A stretch of DNA of 64,000 nt, from positions 7,006,501 through 7,070,500 of the forward strand of contig NZ_CP109796.1 of assembly GCF_038725785.1 (NCBI RefSeq), written 5' to 3'. The notes below the pieces were generated by a model. That model did not search any database, had not been told where the DNA came from, and worked only from the letters and a program-made list of their open reading frames with translations. Positions 45,626-54,803 of the stretch are shown piece by piece (position 1 is the first letter of the stretch; every line of letters starts with the position of its first letter). Made by a program: the position numbers and the translations under genes. This DNA is from Termitidicoccus mucosus (lineage in GTDB: Bacteria > Verrucomicrobiota > Verrucomicrobiia > Opitutales > Opitutaceae).

Positions 45626-46633
45626 ATGAGCCGCGCAAGCCAAGACCTCTTTTCCCTGCGCCACGAACTGGTGCGCTACGCCACGGCCCACGGCATCCGC
45701 GCGGCCATGCGCCAGTTCGGCTGCGCGCGCAACACCGTGCGGCTGTGGCTGCGCCGCTGGCAGGACGGCGACGACTCCTTCCAAAATCACTCCCGCCGCC
45801 CCCATCACCAGCCCGCGTGCACGCCCCCGAAAATCGAGCAGGCCGTCGTCGCCGCAAGAAAAAAGGCCCCCTGTTTCGGCGCCCGCCGCCTCGTGGACAT
45901 GTTCGTCCTGCCCGTGGGCAAGGGCGCCGCCCACCGCATCCTCCGCGATCACCAGCTGACACGCCGCCGCCAGCGCAAACACAAACGCAAGGCCGACTTG
46001 CGCAAAATCAAAGCCGCCCACGCCCCGCTCACCCACCTCCAGATGGACACCAAATATCTCAACGACATCCCCCATTACTGGCCCCAGATGCAAGCCCAGG
46101 GCCTGCCCCGCTTCCAATACACCATCCGCGACGAGGCCACCGGCGCGCTCTTCGTCTCCTACTCCTCCGAGCTGTCCAAAACCTGCGCCACCCTCGCCCT
46201 GTCCCGCCTCCTCGACCACCTCAAGGCCCACGGCCTCGACCCCTCCCTGGTCGAGGTGCGCACCGACCTCGGCTCCGAGTTCGACGGCGACACCGTCCAC
46301 TACCGCCCAGACGGCTTCCACGGCTCCCTCCTCGCCTCCGGCGCCCGCCACCGCTTCAACCCTCCCGCCAGGCCCAACGCCAACGCCGACGTCGAAAGCT
46401 CCCACGCCACCATCGAAGCCGAGTTCTTCGACCTCGAAACCTTCCACGGCACCCGGCACTTCCTCGCCTCCGTCACCACCTACCAGCACTTCTTCAACTT
46501 CGCCCGCAAAAACCGCTCCCGCTCCGACCAAACCCCGGCCCAACTCCTCGCCCATAACGCCCCTCATCTCGACCCGCGCATCCTCCTTTTGCCCCCTCTC
46601 CTCCTCGATCCCCTCATGGGTCAAGATCTGTCT
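45626..46633 (+). CDS. IS481-like DDE transposase (open into IS110)
   Basis: Starts MSRASQDLFSLRHELVRYA with a helix-turn-helix (GIRAAMRQFGCARNTVRLW). The rve integrase core has the DDE triad as LQMDTKYLND, VRTDLGSEFDG and NADVESSHATIEAEF. No stop occurs before the right inverted repeat, so the frame runs on into IS110 coding sequence as far as 47269, an in-frame fusion created by the insertion. The transposase part itself seems intact. Confidence 0.8.
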
Positions 46634-47985
46634 AGACCTCCCGGGAAGCAAGCGGGAGAGAAGGCGAGGCGGCTGAAGCTGGGAATCGACGTGCATTGGG
46701 CACAATACGTGGTGGTGGCGCAGTATGACGACGCCTCGCCGAGGCCGGCGCGGCGCTTTACGCCGGAGAGTTTCGTCGAGTGGGTGAAGGCCCGGCTGGG
46801 CGATGCGCAGGAGGTGAATAGCTGCTACGAAGCGGGAGCGTTCGACTACGTGTTGCACCGTCGGCAGGAAGCGCTGGGCGTAAGGAACATGGTGGTTCGT
46901 CCGCGCAACTGGGACCAATACGGCAAGAAGGTGAAGACCGACCAGCGCGACGCCTTGGCGTTGTGCGGGATGCTCGACCGGTATTTGGCGGGGAACACCG
47001 AGACGCTGTGCGTGATCCGCGTGCCGAGCGAAAGCGAGGAACGCTCGCGCGGGCAGACCCGTCAGCGTGACAGCCTGGTGAGCGACCGCGGGCGCATGAG
47101 CAACCGCGGCCTGAGCACCGCGCGCTACTACGGTTACGATCTTCCGAAAGATGGTGGCGGCCGCTGGCGTTCAAGCGTCTGGCGGCGAAGTTGCCCGAAC
47201 ACCTTCACCAGACCCTGGCCCGCTGGCACCAGATCCTGCTGGAGATCGACGATCAAATCGAGGCATTAAGCCAAGACATCGAGGCCGCCAGACCCGAGGA
47301 GTTGCCCACCGGCCTGGGCGCGCTTACCGCGGAGGTCATCGACCGGGAAGTCGGCGAGTGGACCCGCTTCAAGAACCGCCGGCAGGTAGGCGGCTACATC
47401 GGGCTGATCCCGGGCGAAGACTCCTCCGGCGAAGGCCGCAAGCAGGGAAGCATCAGCAAGCACGGCAACCCACGGGTAAGGCACCTGCTGGTCGAGGCGG
47501 TGTGGCGACTGTTGCAGTTCCAGCCAGATTACCGGCCGATCAAACGACTGCGACCGATGCTGCAGGAAGCGCGCCTGCGCGGACAATCGGCGCGGCGCCG
47601 CAAGCTGATCGTGGCCATCGCCCGGCAGTTCGCGGTCGACTGGTGGCGGCTGCGCACCGGCCGCGTCAAACCTGCGGAACTGGGCCTGCAAATGAGCTGG
47701 CCGTCGGCCGCGGCGCTCAAGGCCAGGAACCCCGCGTTGCGGTCCGCCGTGCAGGAGGATGTCGCCGCGTGACCCAACACGCATAACGCCCTTTTCACTT
47801 TGGAACGTCCGGGCCCTCCCGTTCTGCCCCCTGGGTTTGCCGCCCCGCACCCCGGCTAGGGGAACTAATCAAGAAAGCAAATAAGCCGCCTGCGGCGGCA
47901 TCCCATCAAAACAACAATACATTTTGCCTTTTAGCCCTTGACCTCGTGATCCCCATAGCAGGGGGCAGGACGGAATGGCAAGGCG

Positions 47986-48666
47986 TTATTCGTCTTTCAT
48001 GTCTTTCAAGGCCTTGTCCCAATATTTGATTTCAGTGAACTTGGCAGTGAAACCGTCGCCGCGGGAGCCGTGCGAGGCGAAACCGACTTTGGGCGGTTGC
48101 GTCAACGCGAGATGAAAGCTGCGTATCTGCTGCCACTTCATATTGTCGGGCGAATAGAGAAACGTGATTTCGTTCCCTTTCTTTACCATCGCCATGTAGG
48201 CATGGCCACCCGCGCTCATCGAATTGCAGTCGTCGGAATGCGTGCGAGTCACGACTGACACAATCGTCGGGATTTTCTCGACCGAGTTTTCGTAGCAAAA
48301 CTTCGCCCAGAGATTTTCATCCTGATAGATGACAAGCGCGCACACATCGTAGATGCTTTTTAAATCGCCGGTGAGTTTTGCGCGCAGAGTGAAATCGCCC
48401 TTGGGCGTGAACACGACCATCGGTGCATCCTGCACGCGGTAGATGCCGTTGGGATTGTTGAAGAGATTCGTTTTCCCCTTGGTGGAGATTTGTATCAAAT
48501 CGTCGGTGACGGTGAGCGCCACGGGTTTGTTCAATACCTCCAGCGCGTATGGAATCGCCTTGATTTTCATGGGCTCCGAAGCGGATTGGGCGATGTTTGC
48601 GACGGCAAAAAATAAAACGAAGGCGGTGGCTGTGAATGCGAAAAGTTTGATTGAGGTTGTTTTCAT
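47986..48666 (-). CDS. DUF1349 concanavalin-like exported protein
   Basis: 226 residues with a signal peptide (LFAFTATAFVLFFAVANIAQ). The DUF1349 pattern is clear: DFTLRAKLTGDLKSIYDVCA, ENLWAKFCYENS, SDDCNSMSAGGHAYMAMVKK, FLYSPDNMKWQQIRSFHLAL and PPKVGFASHGSRGDGFTAKF. The fold is a beta-sandwich like that of LamG proteins and may bind carbohydrate. Its gene style is chromosomal rather than element-like. Confidence 0.8.
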   Translation of the reverse strand: MKTTSIKLFAFTATAFVLFFAVANIAQSASEPMKIKAIPYALEVLNKPVALTVTDDLIQISTKGKTNLFNNPNGIYRVQDAPMVVFTPKGDFTLRAKLTGDLKSIYDVCALVIYQDENLWAKFCYENSVEKIPTIVSVVTRTHSDDCNSMSAGGHAYMAMVKKGNEITFLYSPDNMKWQQIRSFHLALTQPPKVGFASHGSRGDGFTAKFTEIKYWDKALKDMKDE

Positions 48667-48907
48667 TGGGTTTTGGAAAAGTGGGTTTCGATTTTGTTGC
48701 GCAAACAGGCGAACTAGATGTGATCTTTCGCCAGTGGATTTTGTTTTGTTGTTGCAAGAATCATTGACGAATAATTGTCACGATCCAAATTGACATCCGG
48801 TGCGCCAGGCAAACACGGGAAGGCTCGCCAAATGGGCGCAAAACACACCGCCGGCGTTTCAGTCAGGGGCGTGTGTAATGTGTTTTCGGATACGCGGCGA
48901 CGCGCGC

Positions 48908-49783
48908 TTACTTTCCGGCGGCGGGCTGGGTCGTCGCGCTCGTGGCGATTTGCTTCGCCTCATCCTCCGACAGCGGCGTGTAGATCAGCGACTCCTCGAC
49001 CTCGATGAGATAGGGGCGCAGCGGCGTGATGCCGTGGAGCTTGGCGAACTCCTCGACGTTTTTTTTCAGCACCTCCTCGGATTTCGTGAGCTCGTCTTGA
49101 AAGCGGCGTCGCTCGCCATCGCTCTTCGCGTTGCCGATTTCCTGGGCGAGCCGCACGAGGTTCTCCCGCTGGGTCTGGACAAGCTGGACGTTGCGCCGGA
49201 AAATCTCGTTGGCCCCGACGCTCTCGATGGACGCGACGTAGAGGTGAATCCTGCCGTCAATCGTCCTGATCAGGTCGGGCTTTGCCCTGTCCTCGGGAGA
49301 GAGCTTGGCGAACTCCTCGTCATTCAGCGGCGTGTAGAGACGCGTCTTGGCGAAAAAGATGACGTAGTTGCGCAGGAGCGAGAACCCGTAGGTTTTCGTC
49401 ATGATGGTGTTGTTCGCGTCGAGGTTCTTGAGCGCCTCGTCGAGTTGTTTCTGGAGGGCGTCCTTTTCTTCCGGCTTGGCCTCGTCCACGCGCTTTTTGA
49501 GTTCCACGACGCCCGTGCGCTGAGCCTGGAGGACTTGCACGTTGTGCTGGAATTCGCGGTTGAGTTCGACCGAACGGATGGCCGAGACAAACGCCAGTTT
49601 CTGGTCGTTCTGCTCGATGATTTGCGGGTAGTTCGCCGGGGCCGCCGCGGGCGCGGACGCCACCTCGGGCTTGGCCGGCGTGCCGGCGCTGTCCGCCGAG
49701 TCGAAGGAGCGCGAACACGCCGCGAGCAGGCACGCGGCGGAAATGAGGACGGTGTTCAGACTGAAACAACGGAGCATGGACAT
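48908..49783 (-). CDS. Coiled-coil lipoprotein
   Basis: 291 residues starting at 49783 (MSMLRCFSLNTVLISAACLL) or 49777. LLAACSRS is a lipobox, so the mature protein is probably anchored to a membrane at Cys. Two similar helical blocks follow: ELNREFQHNVQVLQAQRTGV and GANEIFRRNVQLVQTQRENL, each ending in a YTPL segment (TRLYTPLNDEEFAKL, SLIYTPLSEDEAKQI), an internal duplication of about 100 residues. Function unknown. Confidence 0.7.
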   Translation of the reverse strand: MSMLRCFSLNTVLISAACLLAACSRSFDSADSAGTPAKPEVASAPAAAPANYPQIIEQNDQKLAFVSAIRSVELNREFQHNVQVLQAQRTGVVELKKRVDEAKPEEKDALQKQLDEALKNLDANNTIMTKTYGFSLLRNYVIFFAKTRLYTPLNDEEFAKLSPEDRAKPDLIRTIDGRIHLYVASIESVGANEIFRRNVQLVQTQRENLVRLAQEIGNAKSDGERRRFQDELTKSEEVLKKNVEEFAKLHGITPLRPYLIEVEESLIYTPLSEDEAKQIATSATTQPAAGK

Positions 49784-50095
49784 AAAACGATAGTTAAAAA
49801 ATTTGGTTGAGCGAAAAGATATCTGTTGCAACCCGATTTCAATCAAGACGAAAAACCAACATAATACCGGCCCGTCATTGCGAAACGTTTTTATGCGGAA
49901 ATCGTGCAAGTGATTGCTGAAATTTGCGCGCGCCCGTCCATGAGGCGCGTGTTCGTGCCACTGTCGCACCGGCATTTTGGTCCGGATTTCCCGCATGCGC
50001 TCATTTACATCGACCGGCCCGACAGGATTTGAATCGTCGTCGTGATGCACTTCAAGCAGGCGCCTGGCTATTGGCGCAAGCGACTGAATTGAGAT
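49784..50095. other. Intergenic stretch without a gene
   Basis: About 310 bases between the lipoprotein gene and the decayed element gene. Short open frames on both strands have random-looking composition. The A/T-rich part at 49785-49870 probably contains the lipoprotein promoter. Nothing else is recognised. The transition from chromosomal-type genes back to element sequence happens in or near here. Confidence 0.4.
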
Positions 50096-50830
50096 TTACA
50101 GCAATATCATTTGCCGGGTCGGCGGGGTGTCTTCGGAATCCTCCTCGATGGCGGCATCGTCCCTGTCATCATCGTCGCCCTGATATTCATCGTCCTCCTT
50201 GTCCTGATTTTCGTCCTCGAAGGTGGAGTCCAAGCCCAAGTCGAATTCTGTTTCCATTGGCAGTGGTTGGATGACAGGCTCTCCATCTGGTCGGGGTGGA
50301 AGTTCCAGATAATCACCGAACCCGGTTGGGCATAACTGCGCAGGGAGATCATCCATCGAGGGGACGCTTCCCGGCATGAACATTTCCATGCCGGCAATGG
50401 TCCTGCGGACCGGAATGATCTTATTTTCCACGATATCGCGGACGGGAAACCGGGTGGTGTAATCCTTGCACGCGTGCAACTCGGTCGCGGGGCCGGCGAG
50501 AAGCTTCTGAAAGAGGCAGTGGGCATATTGCCAGAGGACGCGGCGGTCGTCGTCCTAGGCGAACAGTCCATCGCTAAAAGCCTTCTTGGCGGCCATGGAC
50601 ATGGTGACGTAAAAACTCCAGGTGCTGCCGAGTGATTTCAGGGGTTTCAGGCCAAGTGCTCTTTGGGCGCGCCGGGTGGCATCGATGCGGCTCCGGTCAT
50701 ATTCCACGGCGTACTTCTCCAGTCTTTCGAGGGTCACGTCACCGGGTGAATAACGGAATCAGGTCGAAGAGATCGGGAAACAGCCCCGGCATATTGCGTG
50801 CAAACTTCCGCGCTGAGGCTCTGAGCCTGA
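50096..50830 (-). pseudogene. Decayed paralogue of the 56505-57281 gene
   Basis: One minus frame reads LERLEKYAVEYDRSRIDATR, FYVTMSMAAKKAFSDGLFA, then an in-frame TAG at 50555-50557, then DDDRRVLWQYAHCLFQKLLA and GFGDYLELPPRPDGEP to an acidic tail. It parallels the intact protein at 56505-57281 (SISMAAVEALDHGFFA, ALWQEAYRLFCLIDTLP, KAYLSLPPKPEGEP). Upstream of about 50760 the frame changes (MPGLFPDLFDLI) and the gene is cut off by the IS630 copy. An amber codon, a frameshift and truncation together indicate a dead copy. Confidence 0.75.
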
Positions 50831-50837
50831 TTCGTGA

Positions 50838-51742
50838 TATACTAAATTCCCTTTACATTGACACGGAGAGATGGGAAAAAGGAATATATGAAAGCTTATG
50901 GGATAGACCTGCGGGAACGGATAGTGGGATTTGTAAGGGGGGGAGGAGGCAAGGCCGAGGCGGCTGCGCTTTTCAAGGTGGGTCGCAAGACGGTTTACCG
51001 CTACCTTGAGGCGGAAGAAAAGGGCGCATTGGAGGCGAAAAAAAGCTGGGGGACTTGGCGCAAACTCGACCCGCAAAAGCTCGCCGATTACGTGGGCGGG
51101 AATGCGGACGCAACGCTCGCTGAAATCAGTTCCGCGCTCAAGGTGGGGCGTCACGCCATCTGGAAGCGGCTGCGCCAACTGGGCATCACATTAAAAAAAA
51201 GCCATCGAGTATCGGGAACGCGACGAGGCGCAACGGGAGGCCTTCGGCAAGGAACTCGAAAAGTTAGACGCAACAAAAGTGTATTACCGGACGAGTGCGG
51301 ATTGAGCACGGTTTGTATCGCGAACAGGCCCGTGCGCCGCGCGGGCAAAAGATCCCTGCCCAAGTGAGCGGAAAGTTACGCAAACGCACCAATGTAATCG
51401 GAACCTGTCAGTCAGGGAAACTGGTGGCCTCGATGGTGTTTGAAGGAGCCTGCAACGCGGCAGTGGTGGAGGCGTATTTTGAGAAAGTGCTGCTGCCGGT
51501 GTTGCCCGAAGGGAGCGTGGTGGTGCTCGACAACGCGCGATTCCACCACGGCTCCGCTGCGGCGGAACTGTCCGCCGCGAAGGGGATAAGACTCAAATAC
51601 CTCCCACCCTATTCGCCCGACCTTAATCCGATCGAACACTTCTGGGCTAAATTCAAAAGGCTCCTGCGTCCGCAGCTTCCCTCTTCCAACAACCCCTTCC
51701 TCACCATCATCAATTTGTGTCAATGTTGTTAGAAAAGGCTAT
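50838..51742. mobile_element. IS630-family element, degraded
   Basis: Near-terminal inverted repeat CATTGACAC at 50856-50864 and GTGTCAATG at 51717-51725, with TA-rich outer ends at about 50838 and 51741, as expected for the TA-targeting IS630 family. It contains one transposase broken at several places. It separates the decayed paralogue from the secretin-like group. To its right a 32-codon plus frame (51724-51822) is a stray fragment. Confidence 0.7.
50888..51732 (+). pseudogene. IS630 transposase with three frame changes
   Basis: The first frame holds the helix-turn-helix domains (MKAYGIDLRERIVGFVRGG, FKVGRKTVYRYL, SALKVGRHAIWKRLRQLG). At a run of eight A (51193-51200) the next frame continues AIEYRERDEAQREAFGKELE. 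The catalytic DECG (51290-51300) lies in the first frame again. The remainder, IEHGLYREQARAPRGQ, VVVLDNARFHHG and PPYSPDLNPIEHFWAKFKR, is in the third frame. The poly-A shift could be programmed as in other IS630 members, but the two base losses around DECG make the enzyme non-functional. Confidence 0.8.
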
Positions 51743-51876
51743 AGCGAATGCTCGCGCCCCTGCATTTGAAGATGATGTCATTGGAAGGATTGATGATTTG
51801 GCTGGTTTGAAATTTACCTGAAGGGTATCGATGGCTGGCGCGGGCCGGCGACCTGCCGGACCGGTTGATGGGCAGA

Positions 51877-52227
51877 TTATTTTGCGGCGGATGCTTGGAA
51901 GAAGGGCGTCTCGTGTTTTTCGAGGCGGAGTATCCTTGTTTTGAGGGTTTCGATTTCGGCATCCCTGGCATGAAGTTGCTTTAAAAATTCCATTCTCATG
52001 GCGGCTATTCGATGCCCGGCCTCCTCGGACGGGATGGCGGTGCGTTTAAACACGGCCAGTTCGGCGCGGAGTTTTTGGATTTCGAGCATGGCGGCGTGAT
52101 GCTCGGCCATGAGAAGCGCGAAGGAAGGTGGCGAGGCGGGGGCGGGCGGGCCGGGCTCTTTTTGTTCCCCGGCAGCGAAGACGGCGGAGGCGAGCAGGCA
52201 AACGACGAGGAAGGCGGGGCGCTTCAT
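51877..52227 (-). CDS. Small exported coiled-coil protein
   Basis: 116 residues from the ATG at 52227, overlapping the upstream stop by 4 nt. It has a signal peptide (MKRPAFLVVCLLASAVFAAG), a proline-rich linker, and a long coiled coil (MLEIQKLRAELAVFKRTAIP, ARDAEIETLKTRILRLEKHE). It is probably periplasmic and may assemble with the secretin-like protein encoded just before it. Confidence 0.65.
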   Translation of the reverse strand: MKRPAFLVVCLLASAVFAAGEQKEPGPPAPASPPSFALLMAEHHAAMLEIQKLRAELAVFKRTAIPSEEAGHRIAAMRMEFLKQLHARDAEIETLKTRILRLEKHETPFFQASAAK

Positions 52228-53318
52228 GGCAGGGATTTTTCGGGGATTTGATGGTCCGGCTTGCCGTCGGACGGATGGATGATGAGGAGGGAGCCGTCCG
52301 GCATCATGGCGGGGGCACGGGCCGGGACGGGGATGGTTTGGTGCGAGTAGGCGCGCCGCAGGGTGCCGGCGGCGATGAGGTCGCGACGGTATTGGACGTG
52401 GACGATGTAGTTCCACGGAGAAGGTTCCTCGATCCAGAGGCGGAGAAGACTGCCGTGCGGCAGGATGTTGCGCCGGACGATTTCGGAGGGGAGGAGGCCT
52501 GGATGCCCGGGGCTGGATTTCCAGATTTCCGGGGTGTGGGTGAGCAGCGCGCGGGTTTCGTCGCCGATACGTATCATCCGGCGGGTTTTGGTTTCAAATA
52601 GCTGTCCGGTGCCGGGGAATTCCAATACCAGAAGCGTTTTTGGCCGGTTGAGGAAGGTGACGATGGTTTTTAGCCAGGCGTGGTCGCGGGGGAGGCCGGT
52701 GAGGAAGAACGTATTGTCGTCCGGGTTGTATTTGATGCGCCGGGATTGGAGTTTCGGGGATTCCCACCAGCCCAAGATGATGCCGTCCTCGGTGATGCGA
52801 TGATCGGCGTTATTTGGGATTTGAAGGAACTTCCGGATTTTTTCGAGGATGCCGTCCAGGGTTGGGAAGGATTCTTCGGAGAGCCTGGAGCAGGACAGCA
52901 AGTAGGTGGCGGTGGACAGGGTGTCGGGCTCGCGAGAGGCCACGGTGAGGAAGCCGCCGGTTTCGGACGGGACCAATCCGTGGGCGTCGAGCAGGTTTTC
53001 GATCAAGGTCACGGGGTGTCCGGCGAGCCGGCCGGAGACGAGTGGAAATTGGTTTCCGTGGGGCAGCAGGATGGAGAGCGGGCCGGAGTGGTCCAGAGTG
53101 CGGGCCAGCAGCAGGATCACCGCGTCGAGCGATTGCTCGCGGATGGTGATTTCGGCATGGACGGGGATTTGCAGTTTTTCATCGCGCAACGACATGATCC
53201 AGCCTTCCTCGACTATGGTTTTCGGGGCGGGCTGGATTTTTTGGGCGTCCAGCCCGGCGGCGACGGAAAGAAGCATCAGGCCCAGGAGGGCCATCGTAGG
53301 GGCTGGGGTGTTTTTCAT
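52224..53318 (-). CDS. Secretin-like exported protein (N0/N1-type domains)
   Basis: 364 residues from the ATG at 53318, with a signal peptide (MALLGLMLLSVAAGLDAQ). Residues 45-140 resemble the STN/N0 fold of secretins and TonB receptors (ITIREQSLDAVILLLARTLD, HPVTLIENLLDAHGLVPSET, GGFLTVASREPD). A later part resembles an N1/KH-like segment (KYNPDDNTFFLTGLPRDHAW, LKTIVTFLNRPKTLLVLEF). The C-terminal secretin pore domain is absent. It may belong to a DNA transfer or secretion apparatus, which is inference. Confidence 0.55.
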   Translation of the reverse strand: MKNTPAPTMALLGLMLLSVAAGLDAQKIQPAPKTIVEEGWIMSLRDEKLQIPVHAEITIREQSLDAVILLLARTLDHSGPLSILLPHGNQFPLVSGRLAGHPVTLIENLLDAHGLVPSETGGFLTVASREPDTLSTATYLLSCSRLSEESFPTLDGILEKIRKFLQIPNNADHRITEDGIILGWWESPKLQSRRIKYNPDDNTFFLTGLPRDHAWLKTIVTFLNRPKTLLVLEFPGTGQLFETKTRRMIRIGDETRALLTHTPEIWKSSPGHPGLLPSEIVRRNILPHGSLLRLWIEEPSPWNYIVHVQYRRDLIAAGTLRRAYSHQTIPVPARAPAMMPDGSLLIIHPSDGKPDHQIPEKSLP

Positions 53319-53373
53319 ATCAGCGATGATCCGATGGAATCCGCCGGTTTCCGACAGGCGGGTGGCGACCCGG

Positions 53374-53805
53374 TCAGGAAATCCGCAGTGGTGGCGTGGA
53401 TGGCGCGAGTGCCGGATTTGTTTTGTCGATGGCTGCCCGCAATAATTGCCGGATGGCGGCGATGCCGTCAGGGAGGGAAGGCGCGAGGGTGCAGACATTA
53501 AAATGTCCCCGGGCGATCAAGCCCTCGTCGATGGCGACGAAGGTGTTTTGTTTGTCGGTGAACAGCCAGAGGTTCTTTTTGCCTGTGTTGCCGGCCTGGC
53601 CGGAGAGGGTGGGGTAGCCGAAGAGCTTGTGCAGGTCGAGGGATTTGAACAGGAGGGCAGGGGAGGTTTTGAAGGATTTGGCCCAGAGGGCCCCGGCGGG
53701 TTTCCCGGGCAGTTTCGCGAATTGCATCTCGATGGGTTCAAGGCCGCCGAGCATGAGTTTGGTAAGATGGAGCCATGAGGTGGAGGTGAGTTTTTCCAAT
53801 ACCAT
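53374..53805 (-). CDS. Unrecognised element protein (143 residues)
   Basis: The ATG at 53805 (MVLEKLTSTSWLHLTKLML) is chosen because sequence further upstream belongs to the overlapping toprim gene region. It continues GGLEPIEMQFAKLPGKPAGA, KSLDLHKLFGYPTLSGQAG and KKNLWLFTDKQNTFVAIDEG, and ends in a disordered tail. Mixed alpha/beta, cytosolic. Function unknown. Confidence 0.55.
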   Translation of the reverse strand: MVLEKLTSTSWLHLTKLMLGGLEPIEMQFAKLPGKPAGALWAKSFKTSPALLFKSLDLHKLFGYPTLSGQAGNTGKKNLWLFTDKQNTFVAIDEGLIARGHFNVCTLAPSLPDGIAAIRQLLRAAIDKTNPALAPSTPPLRIS

Positions 53806-53918
53806 GGCACCAGTATGACTTTTTTTGAGTATATTCAAAATGAGGTGAAAACCGGGTCCTGCATGGCGGTGGAAACTTGGGTTTTGTTTTTCGCGCGAAA
53901 ACGCGTTTCTGCCTGTGG

Positions 53919-54803
53919 TCAACGTTGGGTGAGTTCCTCGATGATGTCTTGGAGCTGGTTTTTCTCCTCGGTTTCAGTGCGGGTGTCCCGTTCCCATGCG
54001 GGGAGGTCGACCAAGGCAGTGATGGCCCGGGTGACGATCTGATGGAGGGTGTCGGGATTGAGCGCGTCGAGTTCCCAACTGGAGGTTCCGAACCGGGCGA
54101 TGTAGTCCCCGGCTCGTGAATCGGTGGTTTTGGCCGGATTTTCGGGCAGGTTGTGGGTATCGATCTGTTCCTTGTTGAGGGCGATGCGATGGAAGTTGAT
54201 GCGACCGTCCGAGAAGAGGGTGAGTCGTTTTTCGACATCGCGGGACATATCTATGCCGGACGGATCGTGGTCCCCGAGGTAGATGATGTGGGGTGTCTTG
54301 CCTTCCACGTCGCGCATGGACTGGATGAACTTTCCCCGTTCATACATGGAGCTGGAGGAGGAGTAGCCTTTGTTGGCGGTGAAAGGGACTTCCCAACGTT
54401 CGCAGATGGGGAGAAGGACGCCTTCCAATGCCTGTTTTTCCACGAAAACCTCGATGTGGTTGGCTTGGTTCCGCCATTTGTTTTTGCGATAGGTTTCATT
54501 GGCCGCCTGGAGGAAGTGGGCGGTGGTTTCGAAGGCGGAGACGGTGCGGGTTATGCGGTTCCGGTCCTTGATGCAGCCCCAGCTGATGAGTCCCGCCATG
54601 CGGGCGTCGCTGATGACGCTGGCGAGGTTGTTATAGTTGTGCTGGGTGTTGGCGAGGATGTTACGGGCGACGAATTGGTAGAAGAGCTGGCGCACGGACA
54701 GGTCATAGCCCTGGGCCTCGTAATCTTGGGTAATGGCGTCCGCCTGCCGGATGATTTTTAGTGTCCGCGGTGTGAATTCCCGGTCGATAAATTTTTCCTT
54801 CAT
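53919..54803 (-). CDS. Topo VI-A/Spo11-like toprim protein
   Basis: 294 residues. The N-terminal winged-helix part YDLSVRQLFYQFVARNIL (33-50) matches the region of Topo VI A/Spo11 that holds the DNA-cleaving Tyr (here Y42). The toprim domain shows FVEKQALEG (Glu 122) and IIYLGDHDPSGIDMS (Asp 178 and Asp 180). Stand-alone proteins of this type occur in phages and mobile elements without a Topo VI-B partner; their activity is unproven. Its ATG overlaps the DUF2786 gene by 4 nt. Confidence 0.8.
   Translation of the reverse strand: MKEKFIDREFTPRTLKIIRQADAITQDYEAQGYDLSVRQLFYQFVARNILANTQHNYNNLASVISDARMAGLISWGCIKDRNRITRTVSAFETTAHFLQAANETYRKNKWRNQANHIEVFVEKQALEGVLLPICERWEVPFTANKGYSSSSSMYERGKFIQSMRDVEGKTPHIIYLGDHDPSGIDMSRDVEKRLTLFSDGRINFHRIALNKEQIDTHNLPENPAKTTDSRAGDYIARFGTSSWELDALNPDTLHQIVTRAITALVDLPAWERDTRTETEEKNQLQDIIEELTQR

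Larger units (their letters stand above)
45361..46633. mobile_element. IS481-like insertion sequence nested in IS110
   Basis: 1273 bp. Left end ATAGACATATTGACCC (45361-45376) and right end GGGTCAAGATCTGTCT (46618-46633) are imperfect inverted repeats (12 of 16). They are flanked by a 6-bp direct repeat AGACCT (45355-45360 and 46634-46639). The element carries one rve-type transposase and a long hairpin-rich leader. Confidence 0.8.
45283..47772 (+). pseudogene. IS110-family transposase, interrupted and frameshifted
   Basis: Removing the nested insertion 45361-46633 and one 6-bp duplication joins the start (MNTNKKQERETKAAEQGRK) in frame to KARRLKLGIDVHWAQYVVVA. That is the DEDD N-terminal domain of IS110 transposases (continuing YEAGAFDYVL, KVKTDQRDALALCG). 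Near 47150 one base is missing: LPKDWWRPLAFKRLAAKLPE would continue the protein, and the second frame then carries the C-terminal domain (PTGLGALTAEVIDRE, KNRRQVGGYIGLIPGEDSSG, KQGSISKHGNPRVRHLLVEA) to 47772. Both the insertion and the frameshift inactivate it. The stretch 47773-47985 is the element's right end plus spacer, with no gene. Confidence 0.85.

Noticed and set aside
45426-45629. Plus-strand 67-residue frame in the IS481-like leader
   Set aside because: It runs through the 24-bp hairpin and has no coherent protein pattern; the leader is better explained as structured non-coding sequence.
45359-46918. 519-residue minus-strand frame through the IS481/IS110 region
   Set aside because: It crosses element borders and is Gly/Val/Glu-rich; the plus strand holds both transposases.
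50555-50557. In-frame TAG taken as evidence for stop-codon reassignment in the element
   Set aside because: The same gene is also frameshifted and cut by IS630, and the polymerase-like gene ends with TAG in a normal position.
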